A DNA stretch of 64,000 nt from Ensifer sp. LC11 (GCF_001695835.1 NZ_MBSO01000020.1:1-64000), one strand, 5' to 3'. Counted from the first letter of the stretch, positions 44,512 to 53,917 are shown. The notes: generated from the sequence alone by a model not told the origin. Numbers and translations are program-made.

Positions 44512-44883
44512 ATGCTCGCTGGCATGAGTGAGAGCCGTCCCGATCTTCGACCCGTCCTTCGCATCGATTTTCCTCCCGCCGACCGGCTCGGTCGCGGCAA
44601 GATCATGCTGCTCGAACTGATCCGCGAGACCGGCTCGATCTCGGCCGCCGGCCGGGCGATGGACATGTCCTATCGCCGCGCCTGGCTGCTGGTCGATGCG
44701 CTGAACCGGATGTTCCACGAGCCTTCGGTCGAATCGCAACGCGGCGGCAAGCAGGGTGGCGGGGCCCTGGTGACTCCCTTTGGCGAGACGCTGATCCGTC
44801 GCTACCGGGAGATGGAGGAGAAGGCGAAAGCCGCAATCGCCGACGATCTCGCCTGGCTCGAAAGCGTTCGCGGCGCGGGCTGA
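44512..44883 (+). CDS. ModE-like molybdate regulator lacking the TOBE domains
   Basis: A 123-aa protein with only the ModE winged-helix domain: KIMLLELIRETGSISAAGRA and MDMSYRRAWLLVDALNRMF, then GGGALVTPFGETLIRRYREM. Full ModE (about 260 aa) has two C-terminal molybdate-binding TOBE domains, absent here; the frame ends cleanly. ATG at 44512 has AAGG upstream; ATG at 44524 is possible. It faces the mod operon. It may bind DNA without binding molybdate itself, or rely on another sensor. Confidence 0.85.
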   Translation: MLAGMSESRPDLRPVLRIDFPPADRLGRGKIMLLELIRETGSISAAGRAMDMSYRRAWLLVDALNRMFHEPSVESQRGGKQGGGALVTPFGETLIRRYREMEEKAKAAIADDLAWLESVRGAG

Positions 44884-44897
44884 ACTCCCACATTGAT

Positions 44898-44967
44898 CTA
44901 GAGCATCCCGCTCTCAAGTGGATCCACCCGAGGCGGAAAGATGCTCTAGAATCAAAGTGCTAGAGCG
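44898..44967 (+). repeat. dispersed palindromic repeat, family A copy 1
   Basis: Starts CTAGAGCATCCCGCTCTCAA and ends GCTAGAGCG. The arms CTAGAGCATC (44898-44907) and GATGCTCTAG (44940-44949) are perfect inverted repeats. The second copy, on the other strand, is at 62097-62166. It lies between the convergent modE-like gene and modC and may serve as their shared terminator. Confidence 0.75.
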
Positions 44968-44995
44968 TCCTTGCTGCGTATGAACGCACGGCGCT

Positions 44996-46069
44996 CTAAT
45001 GATCGATCGCCACCGACTTGATGATGGCATAGACCGCCTTGCCGGGAACAAGCGCAAGTGCATCGCGCGAGAAGCGAGTGATGCGGGCGGCGATGGTCGC
45101 ACCGCCGCAAGACACGCGGACATCGACGCTGCCGTCCTCTTCGCTGGTCAGGGCGAAGATGTTTCCTTCGAGCACGTTGAGGGCGCTGATACCTTCCGGT
45201 CGGCTCGTCGCCAGCATCACGTCACGCGCAGCGATGTGCAGACGGAGCGTAGCTCCCGGCGTCGCGCTGACATTCGCTATGCGCAGCCGCTCCTCACCGA
45301 CCCGAACCGTCGTCAGCTCGTGGGCCGCATCGGTTCCTTCGACCACGCCTTCGAGCACGACGCCGGCTTCACGCCGGCCGGTGGCAAGCATGGCGGCCGG
45401 TGCGCTCAGGACTTCGGCGGCAGCGCCCGATGCAGTCACCCGACCGTTTTCAAGAACGACCACACGCTTTGCCAGGCGGGCAACCTCGCCAACCGAGTGG
45501 CTGACATAGACAATCGGGATGCCGGCATCGTCGCGCAGCCGTTCGAGATAGGGCAAGATCTCGGCCTTGCGGGCGTCGTCGAGAGCGGCAAGCGGTTCGT
45601 CCATCAAAAGCAGGCGCGGTGCCGCCAGCAGGGCGCGGCCGATCGCGACGCGCTGCCGCTCGCCACCGGAAAGCGCCGAGGGGTTGCGCTCGAGCAGGTG
45701 GCCGATGCCGAGCATGTCGACGACGCGGGCAAAGTCGCCACCCGAACCGCTCTTGCCCGAGAACCAGCGGCCATAGGCAAGGTTGCGGCGCACGCTCAAA
45801 TGCGGGAAAAGCCGCGCTTCCTGGAAGACATAGCCGAAGCGGCGGCGATGCACGGGCGTGAAGATCCGGCGTTCGCTGTCGGCGATGACGTCGCCGTCAA
45901 GCAGCACGCGGCCGCTCTCCGGCTTCATGAGGCCTGCGATGATGTTGATCAGCGAGGTCTTGCCCGAGCCGGAGCGGCCGAACAGTGCCGTGACGCCGCC
46001 GTCCGAAGTGAAGGCGGCGTCGAGCGCGAAATTGCCGAGCCGGTGGCGAGCTTCGACGGTGAGGCTCAT
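44996..46069 (-). CDS. modC: molybdate ABC transporter ATPase
   Basis: A 357-aa protein: ABC domain with Walker [11 protein letters not shown] loop [15 protein letters not shown], signature [16 protein letters not shown], Walker [15 protein letters not shown] and H loop [14 protein letters not shown]; then a regulatory MOP/TOBE domain (about 285-355; [20 protein letters not shown]) that binds molybdate in this family. Its start overlaps the modB stop by four bases. Confidence 0.95.
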   Translation of the reverse strand: MSLTVEARHRLGNFALDAAFTSDGGVTALFGRSGSGKTSLINIIAGLMKPESGRVLLDGDVIADSERRIFTPVHRRRFGYVFQEARLFPHLSVRRNLAYGRWFSGKSGSGGDFARVVDMLGIGHLLERNPSALSGGERQRVAIGRALLAAPRLLLMDEPLAALDDARKAEILPYLERLRDDAGIPIVYVSHSVGEVARLAKRVVVLENGRVTASGAAAEVLSAPAAMLATGRREAGVVLEGVVEGTDAAHELTTVRVGEERLRIANVSATPGATLRLHIAARDVMLATSRPEGISALNVLEGNIFALTSEEDGSVDVRVSCGGATIAARITRFSRDALALVPGKAVYAIIKSVAIDH

Positions 46070-46767
46070 TGGGCCGCCACCCGGCGGGCGGCGAATGTCG
46101 CCAGCAGTTCGGAGAAGATGAGTGCGGCCATGGAAATGATGATCGAAATGATCGTCAACCGCATGGCGCCGGCATCACCGCCGGGCACCTGGGTGAAGGT
46201 GTAGATTGCCGAGGATATGGTTTGCGTCTCGCCGGGAATGTTGGAGACGAAGGTGATGGTTGCGCCGAACTCGCCCATCGCCTTGGCAAAGGCGATGATC
46301 ATGCCGGCGATGATGCCGGGGATGATCAGCGGCAGGGTGACGGTGACAAAGACCCAGAGCGGGCTGGCGCCGAGCGTGGTTGCCGCGTCCTCGAGCTTGC
46401 GGTCGACCGCATCGATCGACAGGCGGATGCTGCGCACCATCAGCGGAAAGGCCATGACGGCGCAGGCAAGGGCAGCACCGGTCCAGCGGAAGGAGAAGAC
46501 CAGGCCGAAATAGTCGGCGAAAAAGGCGCCGAGCGGGCCGCGGCGACCAAAGAGCAGGAGCAGCAGAAAGCCGGTAACGACGGGCGGCAGGATCAGCGGC
46601 AGATGAACGAGACCGTTCAGCAGCATCTTGCCAAAGAAGCGCCCGCGGGCAAGCAGCATGGCGACGGCGAGCGCGAAGGGCAGGCTGCAGATCATCGCGA
46701 CGGTCGCGACGCGCAGGCTCAAAAGGATCGCCGTCCATTCCGCATCGCTCACTGCAAGCCAGTCCAA
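46066..46767 (-). CDS. modB: molybdate ABC transporter permease
   Basis: A 233-aa permease. I place the start at TTG 46767, giving [20 protein letters not shown] as the N-terminus as in other ModB proteins, with GGGGAG about ten bases upstream. The longer frame reads through non-coding sequence with a hairpin. Five or six helices and the coupling motif [20 protein letters not shown] (EAA loop) are visible. It forms the channel dimer with ModC. Confidence 0.92.
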   Translation of the reverse strand: MDWLAVSDAEWTAILLSLRVATVAMICSLPFALAVAMLLARGRFFGKMLLNGLVHLPLILPPVVTGFLLLLLFGRRGPLGAFFADYFGLVFSFRWTGAALACAVMAFPLMVRSIRLSIDAVDRKLEDAATTLGASPLWVFVTVTLPLIIPGIIAGMIIAFAKAMGEFGATITFVSNIPGETQTISSAIYTFTQVPGGDAGAMRLTIISIIISMAALIFSELLATFAARRVAAQ

Positions 46768-46839
46768 CAGATGCCGCTCCCCGATACGTGGCCGGTGGAA
46801 TGTAGCTGTCCGCCTGCATCCGCCGCTGCCTCTGACATT

Positions 46840-46869
46840 GCGTCGCCCGCGTTTGGGCGCGGGCGACGC
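46840..46869. other. hairpin between modA and modB
   Basis: GCGTCGCCCGCG (46840-46851) and CGCGGGCGACGC (46858-46869) form a perfect 12-bp GC stem with a 6-nt loop and no T run. It sits in the 166-bp gap after modA. Such intercistronic stems often protect the upstream message so that the binding protein is made in excess over permease and ATPase. Confidence 0.65.
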
Positions 46870-46933
46870 GGTTGTGACGATAGATGCTTCGCCTGCCTCT
46901 GGACAGCCGCGATCCACCGTCTTTTCAGGTCGC

Positions 46934-47725
46934 TTACTTCAGCACAGTGAAGCCCTGCTTTTCGAACAGCGCTGCTGCCTTCGCCGACTTGACGAACTCG
47001 ACATAGGCAGCGGCTTCCGGGCTCTTGCTCTCGGCCGTGAGCGCGATCGGATAGACGATCGGCGGGTGGCTGTCTTCCGGGAAGGTGCCGACGACCTTCA
47101 CGCCGGGATCGGCTGCGGCGTCGGTCTGGTAGACGATGCCATAGGGCGCTTCACCACGCGAAACGAGGAGGAGGGCTGCGCGAACGCTTTCAGCGCCGGC
47201 GACCTTGGGTTCGACGGCCTTCCACGCACCGAGCTTTTCGAGTGCGGCCTTGCCGTATTTGCCGGCCGGAACGGAATCGACGGCCCCCATCGCGAGACGG
47301 CCGTCACCCAGGATCGCTGCCAGGTCGAAGCCCTGCTCGATATCGACCGGGGTGGCATCCGCCTTGCCGGAAACGAGCACGATGCGGTTGCCGAGCAGGT
47401 TTGCGCGGGTGTCGTCTTTGATCAGCTTCTTCTCGGCGAGGTAGTCCATCCAGGCAAGATCGGCGGAGATGAAGACATCGGCCGGGGCACCCTGTTCGAC
47501 CTGCTTGGCGAGTGCGGAGCTTGCCGCGTAGGAAACGGTTGTTTCCTTGCCGCTTTCCTTCTGCCATTCGGCATTGATCGCATCGAGCGCGTTCTTGAGG
47601 CTCGCGGCCGCAAAGACCGTTACCTTCTCTTCGGCCTGCGCGGACGCCGGCATGACAGTGCTGCCGGCCCAGGCGAGGCCGAGCGCCAGCACCAGGCCCT
47701 TCAGCCAGTCTCTTCTCTTGATCAT
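46934..47725 (-). CDS. modA: molybdate-binding periplasmic protein
   Basis: A 263-aa protein with a signal peptide (LKGLVLALGLAWAGSTVMPA, cleaved near ASAQA). ATG at 47725 has GGAGGG upstream; a TTG at 47728 is in frame. VTVFAAASLKNALDAI (oxyanion-binding Ser), VSYAASSALAKQVEQGAPAD and AMGAVDSVPAGKYGKAALEK are typical of ModA. It delivers molybdate to ModBC. Confidence 0.95.
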   Translation of the reverse strand: MIKRRDWLKGLVLALGLAWAGSTVMPASAQAEEKVTVFAAASLKNALDAINAEWQKESGKETTVSYAASSALAKQVEQGAPADVFISADLAWMDYLAEKKLIKDDTRANLLGNRIVLVSGKADATPVDIEQGFDLAAILGDGRLAMGAVDSVPAGKYGKAALEKLGAWKAVEPKVAGAESVRAALLLVSRGEAPYGIVYQTDAAADPGVKVVGTFPEDSHPPIVYPIALTAESKSPEAAAYVEFVKSAKAAALFEKQGFTVLK

Positions 47726-47758
47726 CAATTTCCCTCCAACGAAGCGTGATATCTCTTA

Positions 47759-47808
47759 GGATACAACGATATCGTTTCCTGATTACCGTTGTATCCATTG
47801 AAATACAA
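47759..47808. promoter_or_regulatory. candidate molybdate-responsive operator upstream of modA
   Basis: GGATACAACG (47759-47768) and CGTTGTATCC (47787-47796) are perfect 10-bp inverted arms around 18 bases. A further half-site gives TTGTAT-N8-ATACAA (47789-47808), and AACGATATCGTT (47765-47776) is itself palindromic. The site lies 35-85 bp before the modA start. The halves resemble Mo-box half-sites of ModE proteins, so the short ModE is the likely ligand. Confidence 0.65.
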
Positions 47809-47964
47809 TGCTCTTGCGAACGCCTAGTGCCACAGCCTGCGTGCACCGCGGCGGCTGACACAAAAGCCGTGCACCATCGGCCGGTTGGCGGCGATAGGGC
47901 TTGCGATGGCGGTCGGGCGGCATAAATTGCAGGCCTCGATGCCAAGAGATGGACCGGAGGCGCA

Positions 47965-48672
47965 ATGGAAACGGCGGTGAAGCTTGAAGAGAGCTGGAAG
48001 GCAGCGCTGGCGCCGGAGTTTTCCAGCGCCTATATGGCCGACCTCAAGCAGTTCCTGCTGGTCCAGAAAAACGAAGGCCGGCAGATTTTCCCGCGCGGGC
48101 CCGAGTATTTTCGCGCGCTCGATCTGACGCCGCTCGACAAGGTGCGCGTGGTCATTCTCGGCCAGGACCCCTATCACGGCGATGGCCAGGCGCACGGGCT
48201 CTGCTTCAGCGTGCGGCCGGGTGTCAGGACGCCGCCCTCGCTCGTCAACATCTACAAGGAACTGAACACCGACCTCGGCATTCCGCCCGCGCGGCACGGT
48301 TTTCTCGAGAGCTGGGCAAAACAGGGTGTGCTTCTGTTGAACAGTGTTTTGACGGTTGAGCGCGGGAATGCGGCGTCGCATCAGGGGCGCGGCTGGGAAC
48401 GCTTCACCGACGCCATCGTCCGCGCGGTCAACGAGGCCGATCATCCCGTCGTCTTCATGCTCTGGGGTTCCTATGCCCAGAAGAAGGCGGCCTTCGTCGA
48501 CCGCTCGCGTCATCTGGTGCTGCGCGCACCGCATCCTTCGCCCTTGTCGGCCCATTCCGGCTTTCTCGGCTGCCGGCATTTCTCCCAGGCCAATGCCTTC
48601 CTCGAGAGCAAGGGCTACGATCCGATCGACTGGCGGCTGCCGGAAAATCCTGCTGCGACTGAGACCAACTGA
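47965..48672 (+). CDS. ung: uracil-DNA glycosylase
   Basis: A 235-aa family-1 enzyme that removes uracil from DNA. Catalytic-water motif GQDPYH (about 66-71), [23 protein letters not shown] and [11 protein letters not shown] (uracil-binding His region) are intact. GGAGGCGCA precedes the ATG. It is divergent from modA and is likely a monocistronic housekeeping gene. Confidence 0.97.
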   Translation: METAVKLEESWKAALAPEFSSAYMADLKQFLLVQKNEGRQIFPRGPEYFRALDLTPLDKVRVVILGQDPYHGDGQAHGLCFSVRPGVRTPPSLVNIYKELNTDLGIPPARHGFLESWAKQGVLLLNSVLTVERGNAASHQGRGWERFTDAIVRAVNEADHPVVFMLWGSYAQKKAAFVDRSRHLVLRAPHPSPLSAHSGFLGCRHFSQANAFLESKGYDPIDWRLPENPAATETN

Positions 48673-48774
48673 AGCTGGGTTGGCGCTGCTGGCGGGCTCG
48701 CTGTCGCGCGAGGCGCTTGCGTCGGCGGCGGCGATGCGCCTAAGACGCCTGTGAAAAGACAGGTGGAGGCGGGC

Positions 48775-49545
48775 ATGCGCAAAATTCTGATCATCGGCAT
48801 CGGTTCGGGCAACCCGGAGCACATGACGGTGCAGGCGATCAATGCGCTGAACCAGGCCGACGTGCTCTTCATCCCGACCAAGGGGGCGAAGAAGACCGAG
48901 CTTGCCGAAGTGCGGCGTGACATTTGCGCCCGCTATGTCACGCGCAGCGACAGCCGTACCGTCGAATTCGCGGTGCCGGTGCGCCGGACCGAGGGCGTCA
49001 GCTACGACGGCAGCGTCGACGATTGGCACGCCCGGATCGCCACGATCTACGAAGGGCTCCTGTCGAAGGAGTTGGGGGAGGAGGGAACCGGCGCGTTTCT
49101 CGTCTGGGGCGACCCGATGCTCTATGACAGCACAATCCGCATCGTCGAGCGCGTCAAGGCGCGCGGGCAGGTTGCCTTCGACTACGACGTCATTCCGGGG
49201 ATCACCAGCCTGCAGGCGCTCTGCGCCAGCCATCGCATTCCCTTGAATCTCGTCGGCAAGCCGGTGGAAATCACCACCGGTCGCCGGCTGCATGAAAGCT
49301 TCCCCGTTACGAGCCAGACGTCCGTCGTCATGCTCGATGGCGAGCAGGCGTTCCAGCGCATCGACGATCCCGATGCGGAGATCTATTGGGGCGCCTATCT
49401 CGGCACGCCGGACGAGATCGTTATTTCCGGCCGTCTCGCGGAGGTGAAGGACCGGATCCTCGAAACCCGAGCGGCGGCGCGCGAGAGGATGGGATGGATC
49501 ATGGACATCTATCTCTTGCGCAAGGGCGCCGATTTCGAGGCGTGA
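48775..49545 (+). CDS. cobF: precorrin-6A synthase (deacetylating)
   Basis: A 256-aa SAM methyltransferase of the aerobic cobalamin pathway; it methylates C1 of precorrin-5 and releases acetate. SAM site ILIIGIGSGNPEHMTVQAIN, LVWGDPMLYDSTIRIVERV and FDYDVIPGITSLQALCASHR fit the tetrapyrrole methylase fold. GGAGGCGGGC directly before the ATG at 48775 fixes the start over a GTG 24 bp upstream. It is separated from cobG by 98 bp. Confidence 0.94.
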   Translation: MRKILIIGIGSGNPEHMTVQAINALNQADVLFIPTKGAKKTELAEVRRDICARYVTRSDSRTVEFAVPVRRTEGVSYDGSVDDWHARIATIYEGLLSKELGEEGTGAFLVWGDPMLYDSTIRIVERVKARGQVAFDYDVIPGITSLQALCASHRIPLNLVGKPVEITTGRRLHESFPVTSQTSVVMLDGEQAFQRIDDPDAEIYWGAYLGTPDEIVISGRLAEVKDRILETRAAARERMGWIMDIYLLRKGADFEA

Positions 49546-49643
49546 GGTGGCGGGCCGATCTGCGTCGTGTTTGATCTCACTCAAGGTTTGCCGCTGTGTT
49601 ATAGCGTCTTAAGGGGCTTCTTCAGGGAGGAGAACCTCAAGCG

Positions 49644-51023
49644 ATGACGGATTTGATGACCAGTTGCGCCCTTCCATCGACCGGAGAGCCCGGTGCCAGC
49701 GCCGCCATGCGGCGCGGCGCCTGTCCGTCACTCGCCGCACCGATGCAGACCGGCGATGGCCTGCTCGTGCGGTTGCGACCGGACGAGGACAGCCTGACGC
49801 TTCCGAAGGTTATCGCGATCGCGGCTGCGGCCGAGCACTTCGGCAACGGCATCATCGAGATCACCGCGCGCGGAAACCTGCAGCTGCGCGGCCTGAGTGA
49901 GGCGACGGTGCCGGCACTGGCGCAGGCGATCGGTGATGCCGAGATCACGATCGCCGAGGGCCTTGCGATCGAAGTGCCGCCTTTGACCGGGATCGATCCG
50001 GCTGAGATCGCCGATCCCCGTCCGATCGCGGCGGCGCTTCGGGAAGCCTTGTTCGCGCACCGGCCGCCCTTGCGGCTTGCGCCGAAACTCTCCGGCGTCA
50101 TCGACGGTGGCGGCCGCTTCGGGCTCGATGCCGTCGTCGCCGACATTCGCCTTCAGGCGCTTCCGACCCCGCATGGTGTCGTCTGGTTGCTGTCGCTTGG
50201 CGGAACCGCGGCGAGGGGAGGTCTTGTCGGCGCGCTTGCCGGCGACGCCGTGGTCCCGGCGCTGATCGCCATTCTGGAGACGCTTTCGAGCCTCGGACTG
50301 ACGGCGCGTGGGCGTGATCTCGATCCCGGCGATTTTCGCGCCCTTTGTCGCGGCGAGGGGCGGTGCGAGCGTTCAGCAGCCCAAGGCTCGGCCGCAATAC
50401 CGGGCATTCACGAACTGGGCCGATCCGAAGTGGTTCTTGGACTCGGCCTCGCTTTTGCTCAGGTGGAGGCATCAGTGCTTGTCTCCCTCCTCCACCAGGT
50501 CCAGGAGCTTGGCGCCACCGCCATCCGGCTTGCGCCCGGGCACGCGCTCTTCGTGCTTGGCCTGACGCGCGAGACGGCGGCCGTCGCGCAGAGCCTGGCG
50601 GCGGCACACGGGTTTCGCATCGCGGAAAAGGACCCGCGCAACGCGATCGCCACCTGCGCCGGCAGCAAGGGCTGTGCGTCGGGGCGAATGGAGACCAAGG
50701 CGGTCGCGCACCGCCTCATCGAAACGGCACCCGATCTGCTCGACGGCTCGCTCACCGTACATCTTTCCGGCTGCGCCAAGGGCTGCGCCCGTCCGAAGCC
50801 GTCCGAGCTGACGCTGGTCGGTGCGCCATCAGGATACGGCCTTGTCGTAAATGGGGCTGCCAATGGCTTGCCAAGCGCCTACACCGATGAGAATGGAATG
50901 GAATCCGCGTTCGCCCGCCTCGGCCGGCTGGTGCGGCAAAACAAAGACGCTGGCGAATCGGCGCAGTCCTGTCTTACACGGCTCGGAGCTGCACGCGTCT
51001 CGGCAGCGTTCGAACAGGAATAG
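49644..51023 (+). CDS. cobG: precorrin-3B synthase
   Basis: A 459-aa oxygen-dependent enzyme that hydroxylates precorrin-3A and forms its lactone before ring contraction. It is built like half of a sulfite/nitrite reductase, with a 4Fe-4S site from TCAGSKGCASG and SGCAKGCARPK (Cys-x5-Cys and Cys-x3-Cys). GGGAGGAG lies about 15 bases before the ATG. Length equals that recalled for the 'P. denitrificans' enzyme. It marks the pathway as aerobic. Confidence 0.95.
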   Translation: MTDLMTSCALPSTGEPGASAAMRRGACPSLAAPMQTGDGLLVRLRPDEDSLTLPKVIAIAAAAEHFGNGIIEITARGNLQLRGLSEATVPALAQAIGDAEITIAEGLAIEVPPLTGIDPAEIADPRPIAAALREALFAHRPPLRLAPKLSGVIDGGGRFGLDAVVADIRLQALPTPHGVVWLLSLGGTAARGGLVGALAGDAVVPALIAILETLSSLGLTARGRDLDPGDFRALCRGEGRCERSAAQGSAAIPGIHELGRSEVVLGLGLAFAQVEASVLVSLLHQVQELGATAIRLAPGHALFVLGLTRETAAVAQSLAAAHGFRIAEKDPRNAIATCAGSKGCASGRMETKAVAHRLIETAPDLLDGSLTVHLSGCAKGCARPKPSELTLVGAPSGYGLVVNGAANGLPSAYTDENGMESAFARLGRLVRQNKDAGESAQSCLTRLGAARVSAAFEQE

Positions 51024-51025
51024 AC

Positions 51026-51658
51026 ATGCCTGAGTATGATTACATTCGCGATGGCAACGCCATCTACGAGCGTTCCTTCGCCATCATCCGCGCCGAGGCC
51101 GATCTCTCCGGCTTTTCCGACGAGGAAGCAGACCTGGCGGTGCGCATGGTGCATGCCTGCGGTTCGGTCGAGGCGGTAAAGCAGTTCGTGTTCTCTCCCG
51201 ATTTCGTCACCTCGGCCCGCGCGGCGCTGAAGGCCGGCGCGCCGATCCTCTGTGATGCCGAGATGGTCGTGCACGGGGTTACCCGGGCGCGCCTGCCTGC
51301 CGGCAACGAGGTGATCTGCACGCTGCGCGATCCGCGCACGCCCGAAATTGCCGCCGAGATCGGCAACACCCGTTCTGCCGCCGCGCTGAAACTCTGGAGC
51401 GAGCGCCTGGCCGGGTCGGTTGTGGCGATCGGTAATGCGCCGACGGCCCTGTTCTTCCTGCTTGAAATGCTGCGGGACGGTGCGCCAAAGCCGGCGGCAA
51501 TCCTCGGCATGCCCGTTGGTTTCGTCGGTGCGGCGGAATCGAAGGACGCGCTGGCGGAAAATTCCTACGGCGTTCCCTTCGCCATCGTCCGCGGCCGCCT
51601 CGGCGGCAGCGCCATGACCGCTGCAGCGCTGAATTCGCTCGCGAGGCCGGGCCTGTGA
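51026..51658 (+). CDS. cobH: precorrin-8X methylmutase
   Basis: A 210-aa enzyme that moves the C11 methyl to C12, giving hydrogenobyrinic acid. Catalytic His in VRMVHACGS (about residue 43), ILCDAEMVVHGVTRARLPAG and MPVGFVGAAESKDAL match CobH/CbiC. It begins two bases after the cobG stop. Its stop overlaps the cobI start (GTGA). Confidence 0.96.
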   Translation: MPEYDYIRDGNAIYERSFAIIRAEADLSGFSDEEADLAVRMVHACGSVEAVKQFVFSPDFVTSARAALKAGAPILCDAEMVVHGVTRARLPAGNEVICTLRDPRTPEIAAEIGNTRSAAALKLWSERLAGSVVAIGNAPTALFFLLEMLRDGAPKPAAILGMPVGFVGAAESKDALAENSYGVPFAIVRGRLGGSAMTAAALNSLARPGL

Positions 51659-52392
51659 GCGGCGCTGGCGTCGGACGCCTGATCGGCGTTGGAACCGGCC
51701 CCGGCGATCCGGAGCTGCTGACCGTCAAGGCGGTGAAGGCGCTCGGGCAAGCCGATGTGCTTGCCTATTTCGCCAAGGCCGGGCGTAGCGGCAATGGCCG
51801 TGCCGTGGTTGAGGGCCTGCTGAAGCCCGATCTCATCGAGTTGCCGCTCTACTATCCGGTGACGACCGAGATCGACAAGGATGACGGCGCCTACAAGAGC
51901 CAGATCACCGATTTCTACAACATGTCGGCCGAAGCCGTGGCGGCGCATCTTCTCGCCGGGCGTACGGTCGCCGTGCTCAGCGAAGGTGACCCGCTGTTTT
52001 ATGGTTCCTACATGCACCTGCATGTGCGATTGGCCAACCGCTTCCCGGTCGAGGTGATCCCCGGCATTACCGCCATGTCCGGCTGCTGGTCGCTTGCCGG
52101 CCTGCCGCTGGTGCAGGGCGATGACGTGCTTTCCGTGCTTCCGGGCACCATGGCTGAGGCCGAACTCGGCCGGCGGCTCAAGGATACCGAAGCTGCGGTC
52201 ATCATGAAGGTCGGGCGCAACCTGCCGAAGATCCGCCGCGCCCTTGCCGCTTCCGGCCGTCTTGATCAGGCCGTCTATGTCGAACGCGGCACGATGAAGA
52301 ACGCGGCGATGACGGCCCTTGCTGATAAAGCCGATGACGAGGCGCCGTATTTCTCGCTGGTGCTCGTTCCCGGCTGGAAGGACAGGCCATGA
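51655..52392 (+). CDS. cobI: precorrin-2 C20-methyltransferase
   Basis: A 245-aa tetrapyrrole methylase, GTG start in a four-base overlap with cobH. IGVGTGPGDPELLTVKAVKA, VLSEGDPLFYGSYMHLHVRL and VEVIPGITAMSGCWSLAGLP are the SAM and substrate motifs. It commits precorrin-2 to the corrin branch. It overlaps cobJ by four bases. Confidence 0.95.
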   Translation: MSGAGVGRLIGVGTGPGDPELLTVKAVKALGQADVLAYFAKAGRSGNGRAVVEGLLKPDLIELPLYYPVTTEIDKDDGAYKSQITDFYNMSAEAVAAHLLAGRTVAVLSEGDPLFYGSYMHLHVRLANRFPVEVIPGITAMSGCWSLAGLPLVQGDDVLSVLPGTMAEAELGRRLKDTEAAVIMKVGRNLPKIRRALAASGRLDQAVYVERGTMKNAAMTALADKADDEAPYFSLVLVPGWKDRP

Positions 52393-53153
52393 CCGGCACG
52401 CTCTATGTCGTCGGCACTGGCCCGGGCAGCCCGAAACAGATGACGCCGGAGACGGCGGAAGCCGTCGCCGCGGCGGAAGAATTCTACGGCTACTTTCCCT
52501 ATCTCGACCGGCTGAACCTGCGTCCTGACCAGCTGCGGATCGCCTCCGACAACCGCGAGGAGCTCGACCGTGCGCAAGTGGCGCTGACGCGGGCTGCTGC
52601 CGGCGCCAAGGTTTGCATGGTCTCGGGCGGCGATCCCGGCGTCTTTGCCATGGCGGCTGCCGTCTGCGAGGCGATCGACAAGGGGCCTTCGGAATGGAAG
52701 TCAGTCGAACTGGTCATTACGCCCGGCGTGACGGCCATGCTTGCGGTCGCTGCCCGCATCGGCGCGCCGCTCGGCCATGACTTCTGCGCGATGTCGCTGT
52801 CCGACAATCTGAAGCCCTGGGAGGTCATCACAAGGCGTCTCAAGCTGGCGGCGGAAGCGGGGCTTGTCATCGCGCTCTACAATCCGATCAGCAAGGCGCG
52901 GCCCTGGCAGCTCGGCGAAGCCTTCGAGATCCTGCGCTCCGTATTGCCGGCGACCGTACCCGTGATTTTCGGGCGTGCCGCCGGACGGCCGGATGAACGC
53001 ATGACGGTGATGCCGCTTGGCGAAGCGGACGCCAATCGCGCCGACATGGCGACCTGCGTCATCATCGGCTCGCCGGAAACGCGCATCGTCGCGCGAGAGG
53101 GGCAGCCGGATCTCGTCTACACGCCGCGCTTTTATGCGGGGGCGAGCCAGTGA
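52389..53153 (+). CDS. cobJ: precorrin-3B C17-methyltransferase
   Basis: A 254-aa enzyme that methylates C17 and contracts the ring to precorrin-4. VVGTGPGSPKQMTPETAEAV, MVSGGDPGVFAMAAAVCEAI and ALYNPISKARPWQLGEAFEI are characteristic. Its last 22 bases overlap the 3' end of the oppositely oriented cobK. Confidence 0.95.
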   Translation: MTGTLYVVGTGPGSPKQMTPETAEAVAAAEEFYGYFPYLDRLNLRPDQLRIASDNREELDRAQVALTRAAAGAKVCMVSGGDPGVFAMAAAVCEAIDKGPSEWKSVELVITPGVTAMLAVAARIGAPLGHDFCAMSLSDNLKPWEVITRRLKLAAEAGLVIALYNPISKARPWQLGEAFEILRSVLPATVPVIFGRAAGRPDERMTVMPLGEADANRADMATCVIIGSPETRIVAREGQPDLVYTPRFYAGASQ

Positions 53154-53917
53154 GCGATGCGGTCGAGCGCCTCGTCGCAACTGCCAACGGTGGACACGTC
53201 CGCCGGTTTGCGCCGCTCGACCATGATCACCTCGATGCCGAGCCGGCGCGCCGCGGCAATCTTGCCGTAGGTGGCGCTGCCGCCGCTGTTCTTGGCAACG
53301 ATCACGTCGATCCTTCGGGTCTCAAGCAACGTGGCTTCATCGGCTTGCGCGAAGGGACCGGTCGCCAGAATTGCTTCCTGGTCGGGAAGATCAAGCGGCG
53401 GAGTCACCGGATCGACGCTGCGGATGATGTAGCTGTGCTGGGGTGCTGCCTCGAAGTGGAAAGCCTCCTGCCGGCCGATCGCGAGAAAGACACGGCGCGG
53501 AACGTCACCCAGCGCATGCACCGCTTCGGTAACACTCTCAACCGGGGTCCAGCGGTCGCCGGGCTCCGGCTGCCATTCCGGGCGTCGAAGGGCGAGCAGC
53601 CTGGTGCCGGTTCGTTGCACCGCCTCGGCGGCATTGTGCGATATGCGCGCGGCAAAGGGATGGGTCGCGTCCACCAGCAACGCGATATTCTCGTCGCGCA
53701 GGAAATGCGCCAGACCATCGGCGCCGCCGAAGCCGCCGATGCGGGTCTTGACCGGCTGCGGGCGCGGGTCGGCGGTGCGGCCGGCGAGCGAGATTGCGGT
53801 GTCGTAACGGACGTCTTCGGCCAGGCAGCGCGCAAGTTCGCGCGCCTCGGTGGTGCCGCCCAGTATCAGAATGCGAGGTTTTTCCATGGCTGACGTGTCG
53901 AACAGCGAACCCGCCAT
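53132..53917 (-). CDS. cobK: precorrin-6A reductase
   Basis: A 261-aa NADPH-dependent enzyme that reduces precorrin-6A to 6B. Rossmann start ILILGGTTEARELARCLAED, LLVDATHPFAARISHNAAEA and VIVAKNSGGSATYGKIAAAR are typical. I place the start at ATG 53917 (GGGGGAG upstream), which gives the recalled length of the 'P. denitrificans' enzyme; ATG 53887 would shorten it to 251 aa. It is the only minus-strand gene of the cob group. It overlaps cobJ at its 3' end and cobL at its 5' end. Confidence 0.93.
   Translation of the reverse strand: MAGSLFDTSAMEKPRILILGGTTEARELARCLAEDVRYDTAISLAGRTADPRPQPVKTRIGGFGGADGLAHFLRDENIALLVDATHPFAARISHNAAEAVQRTGTRLLALRRPEWQPEPGDRWTPVESVTEAVHALGDVPRRVFLAIGRQEAFHFEAAPQHSYIIRSVDPVTPPLDLPDQEAILATGPFAQADEATLLETRRIDVIVAKNSGGSATYGKIAAARRLGIEVIMVERRKPADVSTVGSCDEALDRIAHWLAPA

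Noticed and set aside
48673-49643. Cobalamin riboswitch before cobF or cobG
   Set aside because: The gaps are about 100 bp each and I see no B12-box or matching stems; both are too short for the usual element.
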